A stretch of 64,000 nt of DNA from Methylobacterium sp. J-070 (GTDB lineage: Bacteria > Pseudomonadota > Alphaproteobacteria > Rhizobiales > Beijerinckiaceae), in contig NZ_JAKSXX010000053.1 of assembly GCF_022829385.1 (NCBI RefSeq), forward strand, positions 20,649 through 84,648, given 5' to 3'. Positions 35,394 through 43,750 of the stretch are shown here, piece by piece. Position 1 is the first letter of the stretch; each line of letters opens with the position of its first letter. A model generated the notes under the pieces. That model saw nothing but the letters and a program-made list of their open reading frames with translations. It ran no database searches and was not told where the DNA came from. The position numbers and the translations under genes are program-made.

Positions 35394-36256
35394 TTGGTCG
35401 ACATCTGCATCAGGCACCGGACAACCTACCGCTATCGCCAGCCGGTCAGCCTCGGGCCGCACCGCTTGATGATGAGGCCACGGGAGAGCCGCGACCTGCG
35501 CCTCCTGTCGAGTGCGATCACCCTGTCCCCGGAGGCAACGGTCACCTGGGCTCAGGACGTCGCCGGCAATGCCGTGGCGACGGCGACCTTTCACACCTTA
35601 GCCGACAGCCTCGTCGTGGAGAGCGTGTCGCGGGTGGATCTCGCAGCCGCGGCCTATCCGGTCTTCGCCATCGCCCCTTCCGCCATCGCGTTTCCCTTCC
35701 GCTACACTGACGACGAGTGGACGGATCTCGGGAATTTAACGGTCCTGCAGTACCCGAGAGGCTCTCCAAGCCTACGGGACTGGGCGCAAGGGTTCGTGGC
35801 GGGCTACCCCACCGACACTCTGTCCCTGCTCAAGGACATCAACGCCGGCGTCGGTAGCGCCATCGCCTACCAGGTCCGTGAGGATGAGGGCACGCAGTCG
35901 CCGAGCGAGACCTTGTTCCTGAGGATGGGATCCTGCCGGGATCTGGCGACGCTCCTCGTCGAGGCCGTGCGCAGCCTGGGCTTCGGGGCCCGCGTCGTCT
36001 CGGGCTACCTCCATGACCCGTCGCGAACGCTGCTCGGCTCGGCGGTTGCGGGGGCCACGCATGCCTGGGCGGAGATTTTCCTGCCGGGGCGGGATGGATC
36101 ACCTTCGATCCGACGAACCGCAGCGTCGGCGGCGCCAACCTGATCCCGGTTGCGGTCGCACGCGACATCCGGCTGGCCATGCCGCTGGTCGGGAGCTTCA
36201 CCGGTCCAGCGGACGCCCTCCTGGACATGTCCGTGCAGGTAAGCGTTGAAGAATAA
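35394..36256 (+). pseudogene. Bacterial transglutaminase-like protease, frameshifted near the C-terminus
   Basis: The N-terminal bacterial transglutaminase domain (IRHRTTYRYRQPVSLGPHRL) is followed by the papain-like core with Cys in GSCRDLATLLVEAVRSLGF (about residue 180) and His in ATHAWAEIFLPG (about 222). Near 36090 the frame is lost: the continuation GWITFDPTNRSVGGANLIPV, carrying the third catalytic residue Asp, is in another frame and runs to TAA at 36254-36256. One missing base in CTGCCGGGGCGGGATGG explains it. Probable start TTG 35394 (GGGGATGGCACG upstream). This is either a real inactivation or a one-base assembly error; if restored, the protein is a full-length cytosolic transglutaminase-family peptidase. 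Confidence 0.8.
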
Positions 36257-36343
36257 CGACCAACTAACGCCGGTTTCTCCATCCGACGAAGGCGTGCGCG
36301 CGACAATCAAGCCCTGACGAAGTCGGATGCTCGTGGGCCGGTC

Positions 36344-37930
36344 TCAATGCGCGCCGGCCGCTCCCGCACCCAATCCGGATTTACGCGCCAACAGGACCGC
36401 AACCGCCGCCACGGACAGGATGACGCCGATCACCGCGAACGTGTCGCTGAAGCCCATGATCAGGGCCTGCCGTTTCACGACGGCGCCGAGCTGACCGACC
36501 GCCTTGGCAGTCGCTGCGGCACGGTCCGCGATGCCGTGGGCCATGAAGTAGTCGGTCATCTGTTCGAGCCGGGCCCGGACCTCGTCCCGCGTCAGTGTGA
36601 TCGACTGCCCGATGATGTTGGAGTGGAACTGCTCGCGCTTGGTCAACACGGTCGAGAGGGTCGCGGTGCCGACGGCCCCGCCGAGGTTGCGCATCATGTT
36701 TGACAGCCCTGAGGCCGCGCCGGCCTCGCTCGGGGCGATGGCGCCCGTGGTGATGGCACTGATCGGCGTCAGGACGAGCGCCTGACCGATGGCCCGCACG
36801 ACGTTCGGGATGAAGAACTGGTCCCCCGAGTTGTCGAGCGAGAGCGTGATGTTCATGAAGCAGCTCGCGGCGAAGACGCTGATGCCGACGAACGCGATGT
36901 ACCGCGCGTCCCAGCGCTTCATCATGAGCGGCACGAGCGGGATAAGCAGGAGTTGCGGCAGGCCGGTCCAGGCCAGCACGTTGCCGGTCTGCTCGGCATT
37001 GTAGCGCTGCACCTGACCCAGGTACTGGGGCAGGATGTAGACGGTGCCGAAGAGGGCGAAGCCGACGAGCGTGTTCGCCAGGACGCCGATGCCGAAGTTG
37101 CGCTGCTTCAGAAGGCGCAGGTTGATCAGCGGCTTCTCAACCGTGAGCTCTATGACCACGAAGGCCGTCAGGAACACGGCGGCGACGATGGCCAGCCGTA
37201 GGATGAAGGGCGAGGCGAACCAGTCGTCCTTGTTGCCCTCTTCAAGCACCGTCTGGAAGGCGGCCAGGCCGATGGCCATGGTGACGACGCCGGCCCAGTC
37301 ACCCTCCTTCAAGAGGTCGAGCCGCATCGGCGAGGGGTCGAGCGTGAAGGCCAGGGCCACCACCATCACGGCGCTCGGGACGGCGTTGACGTAGAAGATG
37401 GTCTGCCAGCCGTAGTTCTCGGTCAGGTAGCCGCCGATGGTCGGCCCGATGGCCGGGGCGAAGGTCACTGCGATGGCGAACAGCGCCAGGCCGATGGGCT
37501 GCTGGGGCTTCGGCAGTTTGGTCAACACCATGGTGAAGGCCATGGGGATCAGGATGCCGCCGGCGAAGCCCTGCAGGGCCCGCATCGCGATCATGGAACC
37601 CAGGTCGTGGGTGAAGGCGCAGGCGATGGAGAACAGCGGGAACAGGATGCTGTTCACGAGGATGTAGCGGCGGAAGGAGAAGACCCGGCTGAGGTAGTCT
37701 GTGAGCGGGATCACGATGATCTCGCCGATCAGGTACGCGGTCGAGATCCAGGCGCCGTTGTCGACGCCCGTGCCGATGCCGCCCTCGATGTCGAGGAGCG
37801 AGGCGTTGGTGATCTGGATGTTCAGGATCGCCATGAAGGCGCCGATCATGCTGGCCGAGACCGCGATCCACTCGCGGGTGCTGGCGCGGGCGGCCGCCCG
37901 AGGCGCCGCGGACTGAGTGACGCTCGACAT
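36344..37930 (-). CDS. EmrB/QacA-type DHA2 multidrug exporter
   Basis: 528 residues with about 14 transmembrane segments. Motifs include NIQITNASLLDIEGGIG, GAWISTAYLIGEIIVIPLTDYLSRVFSFRR (motif A variant) and APAIGPTIGGYLTENYGW (motif C, drug/H+ antiporter). It is the inner-membrane pump partner of the HlyD-type adaptor 26 bp upstream, forming an EmrAB-like tripartite exporter; no outer-membrane channel gene is adjacent. It starts at ATG 37930 with GAGGGTCGTCCC before it. Confidence 0.92.
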   Translation of the reverse strand: MSSVTQSAAPRAAARASTREWIAVSASMIGAFMAILNIQITNASLLDIEGGIGTGVDNGAWISTAYLIGEIIVIPLTDYLSRVFSFRRYILVNSILFPLFSIACAFTHDLGSMIAMRALQGFAGGILIPMAFTMVLTKLPKPQQPIGLALFAIAVTFAPAIGPTIGGYLTENYGWQTIFYVNAVPSAVMVVALAFTLDPSPMRLDLLKEGDWAGVVTMAIGLAAFQTVLEEGNKDDWFASPFILRLAIVAAVFLTAFVVIELTVEKPLINLRLLKQRNFGIGVLANTLVGFALFGTVYILPQYLGQVQRYNAEQTGNVLAWTGLPQLLLIPLVPLMMKRWDARYIAFVGISVFAASCFMNITLSLDNSGDQFFIPNVVRAIGQALVLTPISAITTGAIAPSEAGAASGLSNMMRNLGGAVGTATLSTVLTKREQFHSNIIGQSITLTRDEVRARLEQMTDYFMAHGIADRAAATAKAVGQLGAVVKRQALIMGFSDTFAVIGVILSVAAVAVLLARKSGLGAGAAGAH

Positions 37931-37956
37931 GGGACGACCCTCCTCAGGGTGCTACG

Positions 37957-39138
37957 TCACTTCACCTGCGCGCGGGCAGACGAGCTTTGGGCCTGCTCCT
38001 TGGTGTCGATCACCGGCTCGACCGACATGCCGGGACGGAGGTCGCCGGTGGCGGCGCTGGACGGGTCGAGCGAGATCCTCACGGGGATGCGCTGCACGAC
38101 CTTCGTGAAGTTGCCGGTGGCGTTGTCCGGCGGCAGGAGCGCGAAGGTCTGACCGCTGGCGGGTGCGAGGCTGTCGACGCGCCCGGTGAAGGTCCGGCCC
38201 GGGAACATGTCGACCTCGACCGTGACGCGCTGGCCCTTGCGGACGTCGGTGAGCTGGGTCTCTTTGTAGTTCGCCACCACGTAGACCGCCGCGGTCGGGA
38301 CCACCGACATCAGCTGCGTCCCGGCATTGACGTACTGGCCGACGCGCAGCGTGCGGTTGCCCACCACGCCATCCGTGGGCGCGCGAACCGTCGTGTAGGA
38401 CAGGTTGAGCTCCGCCTGGTGCTCCAGCGCCCGGGCTCGCGCGAGGGCGGCCTCGGCCTGGGCAAGCTCCGCCTTCAGTTGTCCGACCTGCTTGGTCGCG
38501 GAGTTCAGCGCCGCGTTGTCCCGCTGGACGGTGGCGCGCGAGGCGGCGATCCGGGAAGCCGCCTGCTGGGCGTTCTGGACCGAGCCGTAACCGGTGGAGG
38601 CAAGATCGGCGTAGCGCTTGTTCTCCTGCTCGGCGAAGACCTGGCTGGCCTGGCTGACGGTCACGGTCGCCCTGGCCGCTTCGATCACGGCCTGCTGGGT
38701 GTCGAGGGCGGCCTTCTTGCTCTCGATGGCGGCCAGGGCGGCCAGGACATCCGCCTTCGCCTGGTCGAGGGAGACGCGATAGTCGCGGTCGTCGATGCGG
38801 GTGAGGACCTGGCCGGCCTTCACGGGCTCGTTGTCGCCCACGAGCACCTCGCCGAGGTAGCCGGACACCTTCGGGGCAATGGTGACGCTGTCGGCCTGGA
38901 CGTAGGCGTCGTCGGTCGAGATGTTGAAGCGGCCTACCGTCCAGTAGTCCCAGCCGTAGTCGCCCCCCCCTGCCACTGCGGCGAGGCTCGCGCCTACCAT
39001 GAGGAGCCGTCGGATGCCGCCTTTGGTCCGCTTCGGAGCCGCGAGCGCATCGGCGCGCGCTGCCAGCTTGGGATCGGTTAACGCCTCGTCGGAAGAGACC
39101 TGGCGGTCGACGGTGAATGCGTCCGGGTGCTTCGACAT
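37957..39138 (-). CDS. EmrA-like HlyD-family membrane fusion protein
   Basis: 393 residues: cytoplasmic N-terminus, one membrane segment (LLMVGASLAAVAGGGDYG), biotinyl-lipoyl half STDDAYVQADSVTIAPKVSGYL, an alpha-helical hairpin (about 140-235), and the beta-barrel half with APTDGVVGNRTLRVGQYVNAG. It links the EmrB-type pump to an outer-membrane channel. ATG 39138 has GAGGAGAAGCGGTC upstream. The divergent TetR gene and operator 55 bp away suggest repression by it. Confidence 0.92.
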   Translation of the reverse strand: MSKHPDAFTVDRQVSSDEALTDPKLAARADALAAPKRTKGGIRRLLMVGASLAAVAGGGDYGWDYWTVGRFNISTDDAYVQADSVTIAPKVSGYLGEVLVGDNEPVKAGQVLTRIDDRDYRVSLDQAKADVLAALAAIESKKAALDTQQAVIEAARATVTVSQASQVFAEQENKRYADLASTGYGSVQNAQQAASRIAASRATVQRDNAALNSATKQVGQLKAELAQAEAALARARALEHQAELNLSYTTVRAPTDGVVGNRTLRVGQYVNAGTQLMSVVPTAAVYVVANYKETQLTDVRKGQRVTVEVDMFPGRTFTGRVDSLAPASGQTFALLPPDNATGNFTKVVQRIPVRISLDPSSAATGDLRPGMSVEPVIDTKEQAQSSSARAQVK

Positions 39139-39192
39139 GACCGCTTCTCCTCGTGAGGCGGATGCCGGCGTTGGAGTTCGACCCGGCAATTA

Positions 39193-39227
39193 GGAAACTT
39201 GCGCGTTTCCAAATTGGTTCCTATTAT
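39193..39227. promoter_or_regulatory. TetR operator and promoter between emrA and tetR
   Basis: GGAAAC-TTGCGC-GTTTCC (39193-39210) is a perfect inverted repeat. TTGCGC (39199-39204), 17 bp and TATTAT (39222-39227) form a rightward promoter for tetR; the operator covers its -35. Leftward emrAB transcription starts within the same 123 bp. Confidence 0.65.
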
Positions 39228-39261
39228 CGTCGGTGTCAATCGAGCCAGCGGGAATTATTCC

Positions 39262-39948
39262 ATGGACGCCCTACACCAGCCGGCTCGCCGCCCGCGTGGC
39301 CGGCCGCCGGTACGGACTGACGACGAGACGCGCGGGCTGATCGCGGAGGCTGCGCGGCGCGCCTTCATGACGAACGGCTTCGCCGGCACGAGCATGGATG
39401 ACGTGGCGCAAGCGGCCGGCGTCTCGAAGAAGACGCTCTACCGTCTCGTCCCGAACAAGGGCGACCTGTTCCAGAGCTCGGTCACGGATCGTATCGCCAG
39501 GTTCATGCTGGCGATTGATCCGGTCGCCCTTGGCGCGTTGCCGGTTGCCACCGCGCTCGGCCGCATCATGGAGGAATACGGGCTTCTCACCCTGTCGCCG
39601 GAAACGGTCGCGATCCAGAAACTGGTCATCGCCGAGAGCGACCGGTTTCCCGCTCTCGCCGAGAGCTTCTTCCAGGAGGCGATAACGGCGACGCAGCAGG
39701 CTTTGACGGCTTATCTCAATCAACAGTGCGAGCGCGGTAAGCTTCAGCTTGCTGATCCCGGCCTGGCTGCAGGCATGCTGCGGGGAATGATGACGATGGA
39801 GCCTCAGCGGGCAGCGATGATGGGGCAGCGGCCCCTTCCGAATGTGAGCGAGATCGCCGAGAGGGCCCGGTGTTGCGTGCAGGTGTTCTTGTTCGGTGCA
39901 ACGGCGCAGATCCGACCCGGCGATGTGCAGGTTGCCGAGGGATCGTAA
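39262..39948 (+). CDS. TetR-family regulator of the divergent EmrAB-type pump
   Basis: 228 residues. Helix-turn-helix GFAGTSMDDVAQAAGVSKKTLYRLVPNKGDLF with a Pro/Arg-rich N-terminal tail, then an effector-binding domain with the TetR_C-like segment SDRFPALAESFFQEAI. The start ATG 39262 follows GGAATTATTCC. It diverges from emrA across a 123-bp region with a perfect operator, so it most likely represses both. The ligand cannot be deduced. Confidence 0.9.
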   Translation: MDALHQPARRPRGRPPVRTDDETRGLIAEAARRAFMTNGFAGTSMDDVAQAAGVSKKTLYRLVPNKGDLFQSSVTDRIARFMLAIDPVALGALPVATALGRIMEEYGLLTLSPETVAIQKLVIAESDRFPALAESFFQEAITATQQALTAYLNQQCERGKLQLADPGLAAGMLRGMMTMEPQRAAMMGQRPLPNVSEIAERARCCVQVFLFGATAQIRPGDVQVAEGS

Positions 39949-39981
39949 CCGGTCATTCAAAGCGGCTTCCGGAACCAGGAA

Positions 39982-40390
39982 ATGGTCAGGGGAGAGGTGG
40001 ACGTCGGCATCCGCGTTGGCCGGCTCCCTGATGCGACCGGGACAGCGAAGCTGATCAGCATTATGCGGCGGGTCGCGGTTGCCTCACCGACCTACCTATC
40101 CTGCCATGGCACACGGATGGGGCCGGCTGACATCGAGAGGCACCACATCGTGGCCGGCCCGGCAACGATGTGGCGCCTCGTCCTGACAATTTCAGCGTGA
40201 CGGCCAGACGGTGCAGCTTGTTCATGCCTCATGTCACCGCCGACGGTACGGCAGGAATCGTGGCGGCGGCCGCCAGCGGTCTTGGGATCATGTCTTCGAC
40301 ACCCGGGGGTGCAGGCTCCATTTGGAGCACGGTGCGCTCGTGAGCTCACTTCCGGCTTGGGAGATGGCTGAGCTTCCGGTCCTCCGATGC
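39982..40390 (+). pseudogene. LysR regulator remnant (substrate-binding domain, frameshifted)
   Basis: Three segments of a LysR C-terminal domain occur in successive frames: VDVGIRVGRLPDAT...VAVASPTYLS (39994-40170), VTADGTAGIVAAAASGLGI (40233-40289) and LEHGALVSSLPAWEMAELP (about 40321-40380). The DNA-binding domain and the first half of the ligand domain are missing. At least two frameshifts separate the pieces, so it is a dead gene. It follows the tetR gene by 34 bp. Confidence 0.75.
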
Positions 40391-40432
40391 TGCCCAACGT
40401 CGGTGCTCCCTCGTCGATAGCGGACGAACCGC

Positions 40433-40660
40433 TCACGGTGGGCATGACGACCCCGCCGGTCTCGACTGGGCGGAAAGTGGCGGGAGGCCGGTCCGAGCGC
40501 GCACCTCGACCATCTCCGCTTCGAGCCGTGAGATGCGCCGGCCGTGGATCTCCGCCTCGGTCGTCGCCAGGGCGCCCTCCATCGCCGCGAGCCTCCGCCA
40601 AAGCCTTCGCCACGTAGCCGGCGAGCGCAGTTTCCGAACCGTGGACCCGATCATGGCCAT
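40433..40660 (-). CDS. Possible small coiled-coil protein
   Basis: 75 residues from ATG 40660, with the helical, charged segment RLAAMEGALATTEAEIHGRRISRLEAEMVEVR that could form a short coiled coil, and a basic N-terminal end. No family recognised and GC-rich noise frames are common here; included because the composition is more protein-like than its surroundings. Confidence 0.25.
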   Translation of the reverse strand: MAMIGSTVRKLRSPATWRRLWRRLAAMEGALATTEAEIHGRRISRLEAEMVEVRARTGLPPLSAQSRPAGSSCPP

Positions 40661-40730
40661 GTCCCCGCTTGTCGACGGCGCGCTCCGGGGTGGCCGGAAC
40701 ACGCGATGCATCCAGAGTCCCGGACGGCGC

Positions 40731-41690
40731 CTACTCCACGTCGGCGGAGCGCAGGTGAAAGCTCGGCGCCTTTCGGCCGTCCTTGGATGCAGCGGAGAGC
40801 AGCGACAGCTGGCCCTCGGCGACCCAGATCCTATGGCCCACGACCGTCACGCCCGTCGGGCCGGCGAACTGCGCGATGGGTTCGATCCGCGCCTGGTCGC
40901 CCGAGACCGTGACGCGGCTCAGGGCGCCGCTGCCCTCGACCATCACGAAGCCGTCACGGAACGGGCGCAGCCCGTCCGGAAACTTCAGGGCCCGCGTCGT
41001 TCCGAGGCGGGTGACAGGGCCGGCGACGCCGTTCGTCACGCCGACGCGGAACATCTCCCCGCCCAGGAAGGTGTTCACGTACAGGTTCCCGTCGGTCCCG
41101 AAGGCGATGCCGTCGAGCCCGTTCTTGAGGGCGTCGTCCTCGACGAAGACCTCGAACGTCGCGGCGCCCGGCTTGAGCCTCAGGATCCGCGGCGCCAGCG
41201 TGTCGGTGACGTAGAGCGCGCCGTCCCCGTCCAGGGCGAAGTCGTTCGCCAGGGCCTTTCCCCCCGGCAGCCGGACGCTCAGCTTGAGGGTCCCCGACGC
41301 GAGGTCGAACGCCTTGACCCACCCGCCCTCGGTGGCGGTTGGCCCGGGCGCACCGATGGCCGTGGCGTCGTTCGACGCGACCCATAGGGTGCCGCGCCGT
41401 TCGTCGGCCAGTAGCCCGAAGGTCGACCGCGTGCCGTGTTCGCCGGGTTTCACGAAGGGCGTCGCCGTCTCCGTTCCGCCCGCGATCCTGAGGACGCCCC
41501 CGTCGGCGATGCTGCTGACGAAGAGCGTCCCGTCGGCGAGGGACGTCACGCTCTCCGGGAAACGGGCGGTGTCCGGCAGCCGTATGGCAGTCGGCCCATC
41601 CGCGGCGGACGCGGGCAAGGCCGCCCAGGCAATCGCCAGCGACAGCACCGTATTCCTGAGCGCGTGCCGCGCCGTCTCGATGCGTATCAT
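40731..41690 (-). CDS. Secreted SMP-30/gluconolactonase-like beta-propeller
   Basis: 319 residues. Signal peptide VLSLAIAWAALPASA, then propeller repeats with the pattern FPESVTSLADGTLFVSS, GTLWVASND, FALDGDGALYVTD and FGTDGNLYVN. This resembles SMP-30/NHL-type six-bladed propellers that can act as lactonases. The Glu (FPESV), Asn (KALANDFALD) and Asp (NGLDGIAFG) could be metal ligands, but activity is not assured. It follows thiolase on the same strand with 94 bp between, so may belong to the TetR-FabF-thiolase group. Confidence 0.8.
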   Translation of the reverse strand: MIRIETARHALRNTVLSLAIAWAALPASAADGPTAIRLPDTARFPESVTSLADGTLFVSSIADGGVLRIAGGTETATPFVKPGEHGTRSTFGLLADERRGTLWVASNDATAIGAPGPTATEGGWVKAFDLASGTLKLSVRLPGGKALANDFALDGDGALYVTDTLAPRILRLKPGAATFEVFVEDDALKNGLDGIAFGTDGNLYVNTFLGGEMFRVGVTNGVAGPVTRLGTTRALKFPDGLRPFRDGFVMVEGSGALSRVTVSGDQARIEPIAQFAGPTGVTVVGHRIWVAEGQLSLLSAASKDGRKAPSFHLRSADVE

Positions 41691-41784
41691 GGCACAACCT
41701 CTTCGTACGCCGGGTGGCGGGCCGGTTCGGGTCGGAGCGCCTCGCCGAAGCCCGTGAGGCCAGGCGCAGTCTGGAGTTGGCCCG

Positions 41785-42963
41785 TCAGGCGGCCTCGACC
41801 GCGAGCGCGATGCCCTGTCCGCCGCCGATACAGAGGGTGACCAGGCCGCGACGGATGCCGTCGCGACGCATGGAATGGAGCAGGCGGGTCGTCAGGACCG
41901 CGCCGGTCGCGCCGATGGGATGGCCGTGTGCGATGGCGCCACCTTCGACGTTGACGATGTCCTCGGGCAGGCCAAGCTCCTTGGCGACTGCCAGGGGCAC
42001 GACCGCGAAAGCCTCGTTGATCTCGACGCGCTCCACGTCCCCGAGCGACCACCCGGCACGCTCCAGCGCCTGGCGAACGGCGGGCACCGGCCCCAGGCCG
42101 AACAGGCCCGGCTCGCAGGCCCCGATGCCGTAGGCGACGAGTCGCCCGAACGCCTCCAGGCCGTTGGCGTCGGCAAACCCCCGCTCGGCCACGAGCATCG
42201 CCGCCGCACCGGAATTCAGGCCCGGCGCGTTGCCGGCCGTGATCGTCCCGTCCTTGCGGAAGGCGGGCTTGAGCTTCGACAACGTGTCGACGGTGGTCTC
42301 CGGCCGTGGCGCCTCGTCGAGGGCAAAGGTCTCCATCCCCTTGCGGCCCTTGACCTCGACGGCGACGATCTCGGCATCGAACGCGCCGGCGGATCGGGCT
42401 TTCTCGAATCGCGCCTGGGAGCGGGCCGCCCAGGCATCCTGGGCATCGCGACCGATCTGGGCGCGCGTCGCCAGGTCCTCGGTGTGCCATCCCGAGTGCT
42501 CGCCCGAGAAGGCATCGTTGAGCCCGTCGTTCAGCATGCTGTCGAGGATCTGGGCATGGCCCATGCGGTGGCCCCAACGACCGCCCTCCATGAGGTACGG
42601 CGCCCGGTCCATGTTCTCCATGCCGCCCGCCAGCGCGACATCATGGTGGCCGAGCCGGATCTCGTCGGCGGCCGTCGCGATGGCCTGGGCGCCGGAGCCG
42701 CAGACCCGGTTCACCGTCAGGGCCGGCACCGAGACCGGGACGCCCCCGTTCACCGCGGCCTGGCGGGCCGGGTTCATGCGGTTCCCGGCCTGGACGACGT
42801 TGCCCATCGTCACGCTTCCGAGCCTGCCGCCGTCCAGACCCGAACGACGAAGGGTCTCGCGGATCGCGGTCGCGCCGAGCTCGGTCGCGGCGACGCCTTT
42901 CAGGCTCCCGCCATAGGCGCCGATAGCGGTCCGTACGGGATTGCAGAGGACGATATCACGCAT
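41785..42963 (-). CDS. Acetyl-CoA C-acyltransferase (thiolase)
   Basis: 392 residues, complete thiolase fold: nucleophile Cys88 (VNRVCGSGAQA), GGMENMDRAPY, His348 (AHGHPIGATGA) and Cys378 (TLCIGGGQGIA). These are the three catalytic residues. Condenses or cleaves acyl-CoA; whether it is a PhaA-type biosynthetic thiolase or FadA-type is unclear. It follows a hot-dog thioesterase (33 bp) and lies next to a FabF-like synthase and a TetR regulator, suggesting an acyl-chain module controlled by that TetR. Confidence 0.92.
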   Translation of the reverse strand: MRDIVLCNPVRTAIGAYGGSLKGVAATELGATAIRETLRRSGLDGGRLGSVTMGNVVQAGNRMNPARQAAVNGGVPVSVPALTVNRVCGSGAQAIATAADEIRLGHHDVALAGGMENMDRAPYLMEGGRWGHRMGHAQILDSMLNDGLNDAFSGEHSGWHTEDLATRAQIGRDAQDAWAARSQARFEKARSAGAFDAEIVAVEVKGRKGMETFALDEAPRPETTVDTLSKLKPAFRKDGTITAGNAPGLNSGAAAMLVAERGFADANGLEAFGRLVAYGIGACEPGLFGLGPVPAVRQALERAGWSLGDVERVEINEAFAVVPLAVAKELGLPEDIVNVEGGAIAHGHPIGATGAVLTTRLLHSMRRDGIRRGLVTLCIGGGQGIALAVEAA

Positions 42964-42996
42964 GGTCAGGCCTCCATGTCACTCGAAAGCGTGGCG

Positions 42997-43587
42997 TCAA
43001 CAGATCTTGTACCAGTCGGACACATCCCAGGCTCGGTCTGGCTTAGCTGGGACGCTAGTGTCGGGCGTGTCGACGATGAGGCAGGTCATCGTCGCCGTGG
43101 CGCAAATCTGTCCATCGGCATCGGCGAGCTGTGCCTCAGCGACCATCCGCTGCTCTCCGACGTCGATGATCTTGGCTGATACTGTCAGGGCTTCCAACGT
43201 GAGGGTGACGGGGCGCAGGTAGCTGATCCGGATGTCCAGCGTCGTGTAGGTCCGACGGTCCGGCAGAACGGACTGGAACGCGGCCCCGAGCGCCAAGTCG
43301 AACAGGGCAGCCACGGTGGTGCCATGGGCCGGACCGAAGGGATTGTAGAGATAATCGACGGGCCTTCGGCGCAGCGTGGCGTTGCCCTCGGTGACCGAAA
43401 CGAATTCGATGCCGAGTAGGCTCATCGAGGGCGGTGGCAGGATCTCCCCCGCGACCATGGCGCGGAGCAGGGTCAGTCCAGGCCCTCCACCTCCGCGACG
43501 GCCGGTGCCGCCGCGGGTTTTGGGCGCGTCCGGGGGCATGTCGGCTTCGAGCGCATTTGCATCTGCGTTTGGCTTGAGATCGTCCAT
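42997..43587 (-). CDS. PaaI-type hot-dog thioesterase
   Basis: 196 residues. The hot-dog core is NPFGPAHGTTVAALFDLALGAA with the His-Gly of the active site, followed by TTLDIRISYLRPVTL and ATMTCLIVD. The N-terminal 60 residues are charged and unconserved. The ATG at 43587 has AGGAG ten bases upstream; the frame extends to 43674 without signal. Hydrolyses acyl- or aryl-CoA thioesters by family. First gene of an operon with thiolase, with a TetR-type operator (43659-43678) upstream. Confidence 0.87.
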   Translation of the reverse strand: MDDLKPNADANALEADMPPDAPKTRGGTGRRGGGGPGLTLLRAMVAGEILPPPSMSLLGIEFVSVTEGNATLRRRPVDYLYNPFGPAHGTTVAALFDLALGAAFQSVLPDRRTYTTLDIRISYLRPVTLTLEALTVSAKIIDVGEQRMVAEAQLADADGQICATATMTCLIVDTPDTSVPAKPDRAWDVSDWYKIC

Positions 43588-43658
43588 GGGGTGCGAACTC
43601 CTGTGCCGTGCCTGAGGTGACTTGGTCGGACCCATCCGGGGCAGTCGCGCCACAATAA

Positions 43659-43678
43659 ATATGATGATCAGCATCTAT
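43659..43678. promoter_or_regulatory. TetR-type operator upstream of thioesterase-thiolase
   Basis: Minus-strand ATAGATGCTGATCATCATAT matches the sequence upstream of the local tetR gene (45738-45757, ATAGATGCGAAACGTCATCT) at 14 of 20 positions with the same length and outer symmetry. Position 72-91 bp before the thioesterase start. Confidence 0.55.
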
Positions 43679-43750
43679 TATGACAACAGCAGCGCGTCAA
43701 CCGCCGTGTCAGTTCATTCGCGGATGTCTGGTTTCCGGGAGCGTGGCCCC

